Part shown: one piece after another, positions 28,048-37,753 of the stretch | How positions within the stretch are numbered: position 1 is the first letter of the stretch | How the letters are laid out: each line of letters starts with the position of its first letter | Origin: Pseudomonas helleri | GTDB lineage: Bacteria > Pseudomonadota > Gammaproteobacteria > Pseudomonadales > Pseudomonadaceae | Length of the DNA stretch: 64,000 bases | NCBI RefSeq assembly: GCF_001043025.1 | Contig: NZ_JYLD01000001.1 | Span: forward strand, 558,001 to 622,000 | Direction of reading: 5' to 3' | Notes under the pieces: model-generated | Databases searched by the model: none | The model's input: the letters and a program-made list of their open reading frames with translations, nothing else | What the model was told of the DNA's origin: nothing | Program-made: the position numbers and the translations under genes

Positions 28048-29970
28048 TCAGGTGCGAATGACGGGCGCCCGCTGCCAATCCAGTTCGCTGGCAGGCACCG
28101 GGCGGCCAAACCAGTAGCCCTGGCCCAGATCGCACTTGAAGTCGAGCAGGAACTGCGCCTGCTCGATGTGCTCGATGCCTTCGGCGTGCACCTGCAAGCC
28201 CATGCTTTGGGACAGGGCAATGACCGCGCGCACAATCGCCACGTCGTCATTGTCTTCCGGCAAGCCTGCGACAAAACCCTGATCAATTTTGAGTTTTTGC
28301 ACAGGCAGTTGCTTGAGGCGCAGCAGCGATGAAAAGCCGGTGCCAAAGTCATCAATGGCCAGGCGCAACCCCAGCGCACGCAGACGGTGCATCTGCTCCA
28401 GCGCCCCTTGAGAATCTTCCATCACCGCGCTTTCCGTGACTTCCAGCTCCAGCAAGGCCGGGTCCAGACCGCTGTCGGTCAACACGGTGGACACCAGCGT
28501 ATAGAGCTCCGGGCGGGCGAACAGACGGCTGGAGATATTCACCGCCACGAACGACAAATGCACGCCTGCCGATTGCCACTGGCACATCTGCCAACAGGCT
28601 TGTTCCAGCACCCAGGCGTCAATTTCGGCTATCAGGCCGGTGCGTTCAGCGATCGGGATAAACTCCCCCGGAGGCACCAGCCCCCGCAGCGGGTGCTCCC
28701 AGCGCACCAAAGCTTCAACCCCGATCAGGCGGCTGGTTTTCAGGTCATGCACCGGCTGGTAATACACCCGCAACTCTTGCTGCTCGAGCGCCCGGCGCAA
28801 GTCGCTGGCCACCTCGATCCGGTTAAGGGCGTGCACGGTCAGTTCTTCGGTGTACAGCGCGTAGCCTTCGCGGCCCGCACTTTTGGCCTTGAACAGCGCC
28901 GAGTCGGCATTGCGCAGCAGTTGCTCGGCGTTCAGCGCATCGCCGGGGAACACACTGATGCCCACGCTGGCGCTCACAAACAGTTGATGGCTGGTGACCT
29001 CAAACGCTGCTTTCATGGCCTCCAGCACTTGCTGCGCCAGCACCTCGGCGCGGCTCGCATTTGAGCAATTTTCGATCAGCACGGCGAACTCGTCGCCGCC
29101 CAGCCGGGCCACCGTATAGCCTTTGCCGAACACGCGCTGTAAACGCCCGCTGACCGCCTTGAGCAACAGGTCGCCGACGTTATGCCCAAGGCTGTCGTTA
29201 ATAATTTTGAAATGATCAAGGTCGATCATCAGCAGCGCGCAGCCTGTCTTGTGGCGCTGCGCAGAGGTCAAGGCCTGCTCGGTACGGTCGGTGAATAGCA
29301 AACGATTGGGCAGGTCAGTGAGCGGGTCATGGTGGACCAGCCGCGCCAGGTCCGTCTGGGATTTTTTAATAGCCGAAATGTCGGTGAACACCGCGACATA
29401 GTGGGTGAGCTGGCCTTTTTCGTCGGTGATGGCCCGCACGGTTTGCCACTGCGGGTAGATTTCACCGTTTTTGCGCCGGTTCCAGATCTCGCCGTGCCAG
29501 TCGCCGGTTTCTTGCAAGGACTTGAAAACACCCTGGTAAAACTCAAGGTCATGGTGACCAGACTTGAACATGTTGGGCCGTTTACCCAGCACTTCTTCGA
29601 CCGTATATCCGGTGATTTCAACCAGCGCCCGATTCACATGCACAATTGCACCCGTACGGTCAGTGACCAGCACCCCTTCACGGGTGCAATCAAACACCGC
29701 TGCCGCTTGGCGCAGACGCTCGCGATCCTCGCGTTGGCGCTTCAAGCTGGCGCTCCCGCCGAGAAAACCCAACAGTTGGGAGCGGGCAACAAAGATCAGA
29801 ACGGCGCTGACAAACACCCACACATAGCCATTGATGAGCTGCCAGTGCGCCAACTGCGCCGAGTCGTCCAAAAAACTGCTCAATAAATGATCAGTTATTT
29901 GCAGCCAGGCTACCGATAACAACCCGTAAAGCAGGGCTGCACGCAGGGCATTGCGAGAAGAAACCGACAT
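28048..29970 (-). CDS. Membrane-bound PAS-GGDEF-EAL protein (c-di-GMP turnover)
   Basis: 640 residues. Two membrane helices (about 10-26 and 46-65), a PAS domain (85-200), GGDEF (intact motif GGDEF at 291-295) and EAL (EAL at 419-421, with later conserved LAIDDFGTGFSSL and KIDQGFV). Both catalytic signatures look intact, so it could make or degrade cyclic di-GMP; the net activity cannot be read. The small periplasmic loop and PAS suggest it senses a signal at the membrane. It is a single gene. Confidence 0.93.
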   Translation of the reverse strand: MSVSSRNALRAALLYGLLSVAWLQITDHLLSSFLDDSAQLAHWQLINGYVWVFVSAVLIFVARSQLLGFLGGSASLKRQREDRERLRQAAAVFDCTREGVLVTDRTGAIVHVNRALVEITGYTVEEVLGKRPNMFKSGHHDLEFYQGVFKSLQETGDWHGEIWNRRKNGEIYPQWQTVRAITDEKGQLTHYVAVFTDISAIKKSQTDLARLVHHDPLTDLPNRLLFTDRTEQALTSAQRHKTGCALLMIDLDHFKIINDSLGHNVGDLLLKAVSGRLQRVFGKGYTVARLGGDEFAVLIENCSNASRAEVLAQQVLEAMKAAFEVTSHQLFVSASVGISVFPGDALNAEQLLRNADSALFKAKSAGREGYALYTEELTVHALNRIEVASDLRRALEQQELRVYYQPVHDLKTSRLIGVEALVRWEHPLRGLVPPGEFIPIAERTGLIAEIDAWVLEQACWQMCQWQSAGVHLSFVAVNISSRLFARPELYTLVSTVLTDSGLDPALLELEVTESAVMEDSQGALEQMHRLRALGLRLAIDDFGTGFSSLLRLKQLPVQKLKIDQGFVAGLPEDNDDVAIVRAVIALSQSMGLQVHAEGIEHIEQAQFLLDFKCDLGQGYWFGRPVPASELDWQRAPVIRT

Positions 29971-30119
29971 GAGAAAGTTATAACGCCTACAAAAAAATGG
30001 GAATTATAGAGTAAGAAACATCCAGCCACTCTTATCTCAAAGGGCGACTGGTTTTAAATGGCTGCATGGTGATAATGCGTGTTGCAATTTATTTCATCTT
30101 CCCGAGGGCCAAACAGCCT

Positions 30120-31304
30120 ATGTGGTACAACGGTTTTCTTGACTTGTCAGCCTGGCAACTGGTTGCAGTCACCCTGTTGATGACCCACGTGACCATTATC
30201 GGTGTCACGGTTTATCTTCACCGCTACTCAGCTCACCGCTCACTTGAACTCAACGGTGGCCTGAAACACTTCTTCCGCTTCTGGTTGTGGCTGACCACCG
30301 CGCAGAACACCCGCGAGTGGACGGCCATCCACCGCAAACACCACGCCAAATGTGAAACCGCCGATGACCCGCACAGCCCGGTCGTCAAAGGGTTATCGAC
30401 CGTTTTGCGAAAAGGTGCAGAGCTGTATCGCGAAGAAGCACAGAATGCTGAAACGCTACGCATTTACGGCAAAAACTGCCCTGAAGACTGGATCGAGCGC
30501 AATCTTTATTCGCGTTACAAGCTGCTGGGCGTAGCCCTGATGCTGGTGATTGATTTGCTGCTGTTCGGCGCCATCGGCCTGACTATCTGGGCCGTGCAGA
30601 TGATGTGGATCCCGGTGTGGGCCGCGGGCGTGGTCAACGGTTTGGGCCATGCGGTCGGTTATCGCAACTTTGAGTGCCGCGATGCTGCGACCAATCTGGT
30701 GCCGTGGGGCATCCTCATTGGTGGCGAAGAGCTGCACAACAACCACCACACCTACCCCAACTCGGCCAAGCTGTCGGTCAAGAAGTGGGAGTTCGACTTG
30801 GGTTGGGCGTGGATCAAAGTGTTCAGCTTTTTGCGTTTGGCCAAGGTTCAGCGGGTTGCGCCTATCGCCCACCGGGTCGAAGGCAAAGGCAGCCTGGACA
30901 TGGACACCGCGATGGCGATCCTCAACAACCGGTTCCAGATCATGGCGCAGTACCGCAAGCTGGTGATCGCACCGCTGGTGCAGCAAGAGCTGGCCAAGGT
31001 CGATCACTCGGTTCGCCACCAGTTCCGCCGGGCCAAGCGCCTGCTGTCGCGTGAAACCAGCCTGCTGGAAGAGCGCCATCACCAGCGTATCGAAACCCTG
31101 CTGGAGCACAGCCAATCGCTCAAAGTGATCTATGAAAAGCGTCTGGCGCTGCAACAGATCTGGATCAAGACCAGCACCAATGGTCACGACATGCTGGCGG
31201 CGATCAAGGAATGGGTCCATGAGGCGGAAGCCAGCGGGATTCATTCGTTGCGTGAATTTGCCAAACAGCTGAAAACCTACTCGCTGCGCCCTGCGGCGGT
31301 TTAA
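30120..31304 (+). CDS. desA: Phospholipid delta-9 fatty acid desaturase DesA
   Basis: 394 residues, the same length as P. aeruginosa DesA. Three histidine boxes bind the di-iron centre: HRYSAH (34-39), HRKHH (71-75) and HNNHH (206-210). Membrane segments lie around 12-33, 48-62 and 138-170. It inserts a 9,10 double bond into acyl chains of membrane phospholipids under aerobic conditions, adjusting fluidity in the cold. The N-terminus MWYNGFLDLSAWQL matches the family; the longer frame is not used. Confidence 0.92.
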   Translation: MWYNGFLDLSAWQLVAVTLLMTHVTIIGVTVYLHRYSAHRSLELNGGLKHFFRFWLWLTTAQNTREWTAIHRKHHAKCETADDPHSPVVKGLSTVLRKGAELYREEAQNAETLRIYGKNCPEDWIERNLYSRYKLLGVALMLVIDLLLFGAIGLTIWAVQMMWIPVWAAGVVNGLGHAVGYRNFECRDAATNLVPWGILIGGEELHNNHHTYPNSAKLSVKKWEFDLGWAWIKVFSFLRLAKVQRVAPIAHRVEGKGSLDMDTAMAILNNRFQIMAQYRKLVIAPLVQQELAKVDHSVRHQFRRAKRLLSRETSLLEERHHQRIETLLEHSQSLKVIYEKRLALQQIWIKTSTNGHDMLAAIKEWVHEAEASGIHSLREFAKQLKTYSLRPAAV

Positions 31305-31331
31305 GAGCGGTTGCGGGCAGCGACTACCACG

Positions 31332-31432
31332 GTAGTCGCTGACGAAGCATGAGGCTGCGATGGGTTGCGAAGCGACCCAAAACAGCGGTCCTGCGGCCCG
31401 CATCGCAGCCTTCGTGCCTCGTCAGCGGCTAC
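31332..31432. repeat. Long imperfect palindrome, family D
   Basis: A 101-bp element with outer arms GTAGTCGCTGACGA and its near complement TCGTCAGCGGCTAC and inner arms GGCTGCGATG/CATCGCAGCC. It lies between the convergent desA and REC-HDOD genes and is likely another pseudomonad intergenic repeat. Confidence 0.75.
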
Positions 31433-31445
31433 AGATTTGCCAAGG

Positions 31446-32672
31446 TTAGACGGTGCTTTGCACCTTGCTCATCAGGCGTGACAGTTCTGCCGTGCCTACC
31501 CGCAGCAAACGCGCGGTCTTGCTGCTGGCCAGCGCATCCAGGCCTTCTTCTGATTCCAGCACCGCCAACTGCCCGGCCAGGTTCATGACCAGCGCCTCTC
31601 GCGAGTACACCCCGCCTCCCAGGTGATACACCGCCGCGATCAACTCGCGCAGCTCCAGCGGCAAGCGCCAGCGTGTGCGCAACGCAGAGCCGTAGGCGGC
31701 CCCAAACTCGGCCAGGGACTCGTCAATCACCTGCGTGTCCAGCTCGCCCCCCGCCTGCTGCCATTCTTGCAAACAGCGCAGCACCGCCAGATCACCCAGG
31801 CGGTACAGCAAACCCGCACAGTAGCAGCGCTGCTGATCGAGGTTGAGCATGCCTGCCAAGGTGCGACCGTACTCTGCCGCGCGCAACGACACCGCCCACT
31901 GGTGCTCGGCGTAATCGGCCAGACGCGGGTCGTTCAGTTGCGCGCTGTGCTTGAGCGTCAGCCCTTGCACCAGGTTCATGCTTTGCGCCGGGCCCAGCCG
32001 CTGCAAGGCGTGGGTCAGCGTCTGGGCGGGCCGCGCAAGGTGCTGCGCAGCGCTATTGGCCGCAGCAATCAGCACGGCGGTAATTTGCGGGTCTTTGCAC
32101 ACTTCATCTTCCAGCGCCGACAGGTTGAGGCCGTCAGGGCTGAGGCTGCGCTTGACCGCTGCCCGCGCATCGATCCACAGCGGTGCGCCATCCGAAGACG
32201 CCCGGCGCTGTGTCAGAAAACGTTTGAGGGTCATGCCGGGCGCCAGTGACGGCACGTCACACAGTACCTCTTGCCCCGCGCTCAGTAACAGCCCCTGCAG
32301 ACGCTTGGTCAGACCGCTCAGGTCCAGTGGTTTAGTCAGGTAGGCGGTGGGCGCCAACGGCAAGGCTTCGCGTACGCTGGCGCTGTCATTGCGGCTGCTG
32401 ACTAAAATAAACGGCAAGGCCGGGCTGCGACGACGTTGGCGCACACTGCGCAACACATCCAGCCCGCTGACACCGGGCAGGTCCCGGTCTGAAATCACCA
32501 GGTCATAACTTTTTTGGCTCAGCAGCAAGAGTGCCTGCTGCCCTTCACCGCACACATCCAACTGCGCGTCACACCGAACACTCAGCACCACTTGCTTGAG
32601 TAGATCCCGGGACCACGGATCGGCCTCGGCAATCAATACGCTCGGTACAACGGATAAATCTACAACGGCCAT
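31446..32672 (-). CDS. Response regulator with C-terminal HDOD domain
   Basis: 408 residues. The receiver domain is at about 10-130, with the putative phospho-acceptor D62 in VISDRDLPGVSG. The HDOD domain covers about 165-365 (AVLIAAANSAAQHLARPAQTLTHALQRLG). HDOD proteins are non-enzymatic relatives of HD phosphodiesterases and act in signalling. No kinase is adjacent, so the partner is unknown. Confidence 0.88.
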   Translation of the reverse strand: MAVVDLSVVPSVLIAEADPWSRDLLKQVVLSVRCDAQLDVCGEGQQALLLLSQKSYDLVISDRDLPGVSGLDVLRSVRQRRRSPALPFILVSSRNDSASVREALPLAPTAYLTKPLDLSGLTKRLQGLLLSAGQEVLCDVPSLAPGMTLKRFLTQRRASSDGAPLWIDARAAVKRSLSPDGLNLSALEDEVCKDPQITAVLIAAANSAAQHLARPAQTLTHALQRLGPAQSMNLVQGLTLKHSAQLNDPRLADYAEHQWAVSLRAAEYGRTLAGMLNLDQQRCYCAGLLYRLGDLAVLRCLQEWQQAGGELDTQVIDESLAEFGAAYGSALRTRWRLPLELRELIAAVYHLGGGVYSREALVMNLAGQLAVLESEEGLDALASSKTARLLRVGTAELSRLMSKVQSTV

Positions 32673-32756
32673 TCAATCTGCTCCCAGCGCAATGCCTGCA
32701 CCTTAGACAATGGCAACGCATGGATACAGAAAAATCACATGTCTGAATCGCTTAAA

Positions 32757-32788
32757 GCAAAAAAAACCGCCGAAGCGGTTTTTTTTGT
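32757..32788 (-). terminator. Intrinsic terminator of gabT
   Basis: AAAAAACCGCCGAAGCGGTT followed by a T run: a 6-7 bp stem (ACCGC/GCGGT) with A and T flanks, 28 bp after the gabT stop on the minus strand. The flanks could also allow function on the plus strand. Confidence 0.85.
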
Positions 32789-32815
32789 CTATCGAGTCAC
32801 ACCTTCACGGCGGGC

Positions 32816-34099
32816 TTACGCCAGCTCAGCGAAGCACTCTTCGATAATGGCCAGGCCTTTGTCCAGCAACTCGTCTGGAGCGGTCAACGGCACCAGAACA
32901 CGCAGAACGTTGCCGTACGGGCCGCACGACAGCAGGATCAGACCTTTCTCACGCGCTTTAGCGACGACTTGAGCCACGGCTGCTGCGTTTGGCTTGTGTG
33001 CGTCGCCGCCTTCGAACAGCTCGACCGCGATCATGGCGCCCAGCGCACGAACGTCGCCGATCACCGGGTACTTGGCCTGAATAGCCTTTAGGCCAGATAC
33101 CAGATGCTCGCCCACTGCCTTGGAACGGTCCAGCAGGTGCTCTTCTTCAAACACCTCCAGCACAGCCAGTGCCGCCGCACACGCGATCGGGCTACCGGCG
33201 TAGGTGCCGCCCAGGCCGCCTGGAGCGATGGCGTCCATCAGTTCGGCCTTGCCGCACACGCCCGCCAGCGGGAAGCCGCCAGCGATGGATTTAGCGAAGG
33301 TGGTCAGGTCAGCTGCAACACCCATTTGTTCCATGGCGAAGAAGGTGCCGGTACGACCCGCGCCTGTTTGTACTTCGTCAGCGATCAGCAGGATGCCGTG
33401 CTTGTCACACAGTTCACGCAGGCGAGCCATGAACGCTTTCGGCGCCACGTAGAAACCACCTTCGCCCTGAACTGGCTCGATGATGATGGCAGCGATGTCT
33501 TTAGGCTCGGCATCGTTTTTGAAGATGCGTTCGATGCTGGCGATGGAGTCGTCAACGCTGATGCCATGCAGCTCGCACGGGTACAGAGCGCGGAAGATAC
33601 CGCCTGGCATCAGGCCCATGCCGGCCGAGTAAGGCACGACTTTACCGGTCAGGCCCAGGGTCATCATGGTACGGCCGTGGTAAGCGCCGGTGAACGCGAT
33701 CACGCCAGCACGGCCAGTGGCTGCGCGGGCAACCTTGATGGCGTTTTCAACGGCTTCCGAACCGGTGGTCACCAGCAGGGTCTTCTTGTCGAAGTTGCCT
33801 GGGACCTTGGCGTTGATTTTTTCGCACAGCTCTACGTACGGCTCGTAAGCCAGTACCTGGAAGCAGGTGTGGGTCAGCTTGGTCAGTTGCTCTTGCACGG
33901 CGGCAATGATTTTCGGGTGCAGGTGACCGGTGTTCAGTACCGCGATACCGCCCGCGAAGTCGATGAACTCACGACCTTCAACGTCGGTTACGGTCGCGTT
34001 TTTTGCCGACTCGGCAAAAATCGGGTGGATCTGGCCAACGCCGCGAGGGACAGCGGCTTCACGGCGTTTCATCAAAGATGCGTTGGTCTTGTTGCTCAT
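32816..34099 (-). CDS. gabT: 4-aminobutyrate aminotransferase
   Basis: 427 residues, class III PLP transaminase. It converts GABA and 2-oxoglutarate to succinic semialdehyde and glutamate. The PLP lysine is K270 in TTFAKSIAGGFPL; the PLP-contacting aspartate D241 is in ADEVQTGAGRTG. GAGGAA precedes the ATG at 34099. It is downstream of gabD on the same strand with a 176-bp gap and ends with an intrinsic terminator. Confidence 0.95.
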   Translation of the reverse strand: MSNKTNASLMKRREAAVPRGVGQIHPIFAESAKNATVTDVEGREFIDFAGGIAVLNTGHLHPKIIAAVQEQLTKLTHTCFQVLAYEPYVELCEKINAKVPGNFDKKTLLVTTGSEAVENAIKVARAATGRAGVIAFTGAYHGRTMMTLGLTGKVVPYSAGMGLMPGGIFRALYPCELHGISVDDSIASIERIFKNDAEPKDIAAIIIEPVQGEGGFYVAPKAFMARLRELCDKHGILLIADEVQTGAGRTGTFFAMEQMGVAADLTTFAKSIAGGFPLAGVCGKAELMDAIAPGGLGGTYAGSPIACAAALAVLEVFEEEHLLDRSKAVGEHLVSGLKAIQAKYPVIGDVRALGAMIAVELFEGGDAHKPNAAAVAQVVAKAREKGLILLSCGPYGNVLRVLVPLTAPDELLDKGLAIIEECFAELA

Positions 34100-34275
34100 G
34101 GTGTTCCTCATTCGCCGTTTATCTAACGGCGTGGTTCAAGGCTGACGCGCCTGGGTAGCACCGATGCCAGCATGCGATGATCGACTGGCATGGCGCGCCC
34201 GGCCACAAAAATTAACAGTTTGAAACACAGAGGGAGCATCGCTCTCGTGCCCCTTCTGCTGAACCACCCGCCGAG

Positions 34276-35718
34276 TTAAATACTCAGGCAGAGATATTTG
34301 ATTTCCAGGTAGTCTTCGATGCCGTACTTGGAGCCTTCACGGCCCAGGCCCGACGCCTTGATGCCGCCAAATGGCGCGACTTCGTTGGAAATGAGACCGG
34401 TGTTAACGCCGACCATGCCGTATTCCAGTGCTTCTGCAACACGGAAAACGCGGCTCATGTCACGCGCATAGAAGTACGACGCCAGACCGAACTCGGTGTC
34501 GTTGGCCATTTCGATCACTTCGGCTTCGTCTTTGAAACGGAACAGCGGTGCCAGCGGGCCGAAGGTTTCTTCTTTGGCCACGGCAGCGTTTTTCGGCACG
34601 TTGACCAGAATGGTCGGCTCGAAGAAGCTGCCTTCCAGGCTGTTGCCGCCTGCCAGCAGGGTTGCGCCTTTGCTCAGTGCATCAGCGATGTGTTCTTTGA
34701 CTTTGGCCACAGCCTTGTCATCGATCAGCGGGCCGGTGGTGGTGCCTTCTTCCAGACCGTTACCGATTTTGAGCTTGGCCACAGCCGCTTTGAGTTTTTC
34801 TGCGAATGCGTCGTACACGCCATCCTGAATGTACAGGCGGTTGGCACACACGCAGGTCTGGCCGTTGTTGCGGTACTTGGAGATGATCGCGCCTTCGACG
34901 GCCTTATCCAGGTCAGCGTCGTCAAACACGATGAACGGCGCGTTGCCGCCCAGTTCCAGAGAAACTTTTTTGATGTCCTTGGCGCATTCGGCCATCAGTT
35001 GACGACCGATTTCGGTCGAACCGGTGAAGGACAGCTTGCGCACGATCGGGTTGCTGGTCAGCTCGCCGCCGATGTCGCCAGCGCTGCCCGTCACAACGCT
35101 CAACACGCCTTTTGGAATGCCGGCACGGTGCGCCAGCTCAACCAGTGCCAGGGCCGAGAACGGAGTTTGCGAAGCCGGCTTGATCACCATGGTGCAACCT
35201 GCGGCCAGTGCCGGGCCTGCTTTACGGGTGATCATGGCGGCCGGGAAGTTCCACGGCGTAATGGCAGCGGTCACACCGATCGGTTGTTTGATCACGATCA
35301 GGCGCTTGTCAGGCTGGTGGCCTGGAATCACGTCGCCATAGACGCGCTTGGCTTCTTCAGCGAACCACTCGATGAACGAAGCGGCGTAAGCGATTTCGCC
35401 CTTGGCTTCAGCCAGTGGCTTGCCTTGCTCCAGGGTCATGAGACGGCCCAGGTCGTCCTGGTTTTCAATCAACAGCTCAAACCAGCGACGCAGTTTGCCT
35501 GCACGCTCTTTAGCGGTCAGTGCACGCCAGGCTGGCAACGCCTTGTCTGCGGCTTCAATCGCACGACGGGTTTCAGCCGCGCCCATTTTTGGCACGGAAC
35601 CGATGATTTCGCCCGTGGCCGGGTTGTTAACCTTGATCGTCTGACCACCGTCCGCATCGACCCAAGCACCATCGATATAGGCTTGTTGGCGGAACAGTTG
35701 TGCGTCTTTGAGCTGCAT
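34276..35718 (-). CDS. gabD: Succinate-semialdehyde dehydrogenase [NAD(P)+]
   Basis: 480 residues, aldehyde dehydrogenase family. Catalytic C289 is in NNGQTCVCANR, general base E255 in LELGGNAPF, and the nucleotide loop is FTGSTEIG. It oxidises succinic semialdehyde to succinate, completing GABA breakdown with GabT. AGGAAA precedes the ATG at 35718. No gabR-type regulator is adjacent. Confidence 0.95.
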   Translation of the reverse strand: MQLKDAQLFRQQAYIDGAWVDADGGQTIKVNNPATGEIIGSVPKMGAAETRRAIEAADKALPAWRALTAKERAGKLRRWFELLIENQDDLGRLMTLEQGKPLAEAKGEIAYAASFIEWFAEEAKRVYGDVIPGHQPDKRLIVIKQPIGVTAAITPWNFPAAMITRKAGPALAAGCTMVIKPASQTPFSALALVELAHRAGIPKGVLSVVTGSAGDIGGELTSNPIVRKLSFTGSTEIGRQLMAECAKDIKKVSLELGGNAPFIVFDDADLDKAVEGAIISKYRNNGQTCVCANRLYIQDGVYDAFAEKLKAAVAKLKIGNGLEEGTTTGPLIDDKAVAKVKEHIADALSKGATLLAGGNSLEGSFFEPTILVNVPKNAAVAKEETFGPLAPLFRFKDEAEVIEMANDTEFGLASYFYARDMSRVFRVAEALEYGMVGVNTGLISNEVAPFGGIKASGLGREGSKYGIEDYLEIKYLCLSI

Positions 35719-36066
35719 GTTGGCTTTCCTTAACAGCACCGCACAGAGGCGGGGCGAATTATTGATAGAAGAAAGGCGCCATAGAAGGCTGCCGTCAGGA
35801 AGTCATTCACTGCCAAAGTACTTGGATAGCGCACAAAGAATAAGCCGTGCGATTCAGCACTCAGACAAGAGCGTTTGAAATCTCAAACGAATCCTAGGGT
35901 CAACAGGGGTAAAGGACAATAGGCTGTTCGAAAAAAAGAACAAACGGCCTGATTTCACCCTTTTCTCACCTAGTCCTCATTAATACCCCATAACGCACAA
36001 AGAAACACCCGACGAATCAGCGGCATGGACGGGCGACACGCAGATGAGTATCATGGCGCCCGCGTT
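35719..36066. other. Intergenic region between gabD and tRNA-Arg
   Basis: 348 bp without a credible gene. It must hold the gabD promoter (minus strand) and the tRNA promoter (plus strand). I looked for a sigma54 -24/-12 pair on the minus strand and saw none that was convincing. The part from about 35880 to 36000 is AT-rich. Confidence 0.6.
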
Positions 36067-36143
36067 GCACCAGTAGCTCAGCTGGATAGAGTACTGCCCT
36101 CCGAAGGCAGGGGTCGTGGGTTCGAATCCCGCCTGGTGCGCCA
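36067..36143 (+). tRNA. tRNA-Arg(CCG)
   Basis: 77 nt with encoded CCA. The acceptor stem is GCACCAG/CTGGTGC with discriminator G, the D arm GCTCAGCTGGATAGAG, the anticodon arm CTGCC-CTCCGAA-GGCAG with anticodon CCG, and the T arm GTGGGTTCGAATCCC. It reads CGG codons. The convergent nucleotidase gene ends 22 bp downstream. tRNA 3' ends are common integration sites, but no integrase or repeat of the 3' end is visible nearby. Confidence 0.97.
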
Positions 36144-36165
36144 TCTTTCTTTGTATTGAGTCTTT

Positions 36166-37191
36166 CTACGGCTCAGCCGACTCAACCCCCGAATCGGCCA
36201 CTTCCAACACACCCCCTTCCTTGTCAGCCGGAGCCGGTAGCTCCAGTACGTTTGTGCGCGTCAGGTACGGCACTTTGCCGGAAGGCACCAGGGTGGCGGC
36301 GGCTTCCAGGTGGATGTCTTGATCGTCGAAGAAGATGTGCGGGTTGAAGGCGGTGAGTACTTTGGCTTTGCCGACGCCGCCGAGGAAGAAGGCTTCGTCG
36401 ACGTAGACTCCCCAAGCGCGCAGGGTGTTGATGACGCGCATTTCTGAGGGGGAATTGCGCGCGGTCACGATGGCGATTCGGATGGGGGAGTCTTTGCTGC
36501 CGGTGGGCAGGCGTTCTTGCAGGCTGGCCAATTTTTTTAACAGGCTGGCGTAGGGGCCTTCTTCCATGGGGGTGTGTTGCAGCGCATCTTCTTGCGCCTG
36601 GAAGGCGACCAAACCTTTGGTTTTGTAGACCAGTTCGCTGGCGTCGGAGAACAGGACGGCGTCGCCGTCGAAGGCGATGCGCACTTGGCCTTCGGGGATT
36701 TGCGGGGCGTTGGCCGGGGGTGCGGTGAGGATCGCTGCGGCGCATTGTCTGGAGTCGATGACCTTTTGCGCATCTTCGACGTTGGTGGTCAAAAACAGGT
36801 CCACATCGAAAGCATCGATGTAATCGGCCACTGACTCGCCGCCGGTGAAGGCCGAGCGGGTGATTGCCAGTTGGTCGTGACGTATGGTTTTAAGCACGCG
36901 GATGCCGGTGTCCGGGCTGTTGCGGGACATGACCACCACTTCGACCAGCGGCGCTTGGTCGTCGCTTTTGCGATGCCGGTTCAGGTCCAGCAGGGCTTTG
37001 ACCAGGTAGTACCCCGTGCCGGGTTTCAGCAGTTCGTTTTCACGCTCTTGCATGTAGCGGCGGTAGTTGGGGATCGCGCTCTCAGGGTCGGTTTCGAGGC
37101 CTTCCTTGAACATTTGGTCAGACTCGCTCATGTCGAATAGCGCGGTAGCGGAAATACCGACGACCAAGGTGTTGCTCAAATCAAATGCCAT
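36166..37191 (-). CDS. Cytosolic 5'-nucleotidase (NT5C1-like family)
   Basis: 341 residues, soluble. N-terminal MAFDLSNTLVVGISATALFDMSESDQMF and the internal RIAFDGDAVLFSDASE, VTARNSPSEMRVINTLRAWG and PHIFFDDQDIHLEAA match the bacterial relatives of cytosolic 5'-nucleotidase type I in the HAD fold. It likely dephosphorylates AMP/IMP-type nucleotides. AAGGAAG precedes the ATG. A degenerate REP lies upstream. Confidence 0.85.
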   Translation of the reverse strand: MAFDLSNTLVVGISATALFDMSESDQMFKEGLETDPESAIPNYRRYMQERENELLKPGTGYYLVKALLDLNRHRKSDDQAPLVEVVVMSRNSPDTGIRVLKTIRHDQLAITRSAFTGGESVADYIDAFDVDLFLTTNVEDAQKVIDSRQCAAAILTAPPANAPQIPEGQVRIAFDGDAVLFSDASELVYKTKGLVAFQAQEDALQHTPMEEGPYASLLKKLASLQERLPTGSKDSPIRIAIVTARNSPSEMRVINTLRAWGVYVDEAFFLGGVGKAKVLTAFNPHIFFDDQDIHLEAAATLVPSGKVPYLTRTNVLELPAPADKEGGVLEVADSGVESAEP

Positions 37192-37260
37192 GGGGACTTC
37201 CTTTATGCCGCTGCGCGCTTGCTGAGGCTGCGAGGATAGTCGATTTAGTGCTGTTCATCT

Positions 37261-37321
37261 GTAGGCGTGAGCCTCGCGATCTTTGGGAAGATCAAAAGAT
37301 CGCGAGCAAGCTCGCTCCTAC
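37261..37321. repeat. Degenerate REP, family A
   Basis: GTAGG-CGTGAGCCTCGCGATC... with the normal right arm. The left arm has lost about five bases compared with the other copies, so the palindrome is imperfect. Confidence 0.8.
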
Positions 37322-37337
37322 AGATTGGTGGGGTGGG

Positions 37338-37601
37338 TTAGAGGTCGTGCAGGCACAGGTCGTCGATGACGGCTTTGCCCATGTCGCACAGGTAGTGCGA
37401 GGCCCAGGCATGGCGTTCGCCGTCGTGTTCCAAGGCAGCATCAAGGGCCAGCTTTTTGGCGCAGAACAGTAAGGCCGAGACTTGTTCTAGCGCTTGGCGC
37501 AGCGGGATATCCGGGTTTACACGAAACAACTGATGGTCGCCTGCACCGCAAGGGCCAAAGGTCACGACGCCAAGGGTTTTGATCGGGGAAGAGGTGGTCA
37601 T
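37338..37601 (-). CDS. DUF3077 family protein
   Basis: 87 residues. The pattern FGPCGAGDHQLFRVNPDIPLRQALEQVSALL is typical of DUF3077, a small pseudomonad family of unknown function often present in several copies per genome. No signal peptide or membrane segment. The start MTTSSPIKTLG lies 7 bp after GGAG; a longer frame of 12 residues would use part of the leader. The 5' leader is strongly structured and its last hairpin covers the ribosome site (see the leader entry), so translation is probably controlled. Confidence 0.85.
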   Translation of the reverse strand: MTTSSPIKTLGVVTFGPCGAGDHQLFRVNPDIPLRQALEQVSALLFCAKKLALDAALEHDGERHAWASHYLCDMGKAVIDDLCLHDL

Positions 37602-37731
37602 TTTTGAAGCTCCTATGGGATTCAGAGCTACCACCATTGGTTCTCAGGCTAAAGGTGGCAGCCGTACGCGGGCTGAGAATCGGGAGCATAGGAACCCCGG
37701 CAGGCACGAAGGCCTCCCGCGCACAGCCGCC
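37602..37731 (-). ncRNA. Structured 5' leader RNA of the DUF3077 gene
   Basis: Read on the minus strand. Stem P1 pairs 37716-37731 with 37657-37672, 16 consecutive pairs counting G-U. Inside it are P2 (37712-37715 with 37702-37705) and P3 (37696-37699 with 37681-37684), making a three-way junction. The junction strand 37673-37679 is perfectly complementary (7 bp) to 37641-37647 in the loop of the next hairpin (37654-37658 with 37631-37635), a possible pseudoknot. A last 5-bp hairpin (37625-37629 with 37608-37612) holds the GGAG ribosome site. Pairings are read from the sequence; the regulatory role is inferred. Confidence 0.6.
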
Positions 37732-37753
37732 ATAACACAGCAAACTGGCACAC

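Noticed and set aside
35719..36066. A sigma54 promoter for gabD
   Set aside because: No GG-N10-GC pair with the right spacing was visible on the minus strand.
36067..36143. tRNA-Arg as an attachment site of a genomic island
   Set aside because: No integrase gene and no direct repeat of the tRNA 3' end was seen in the following sequence.
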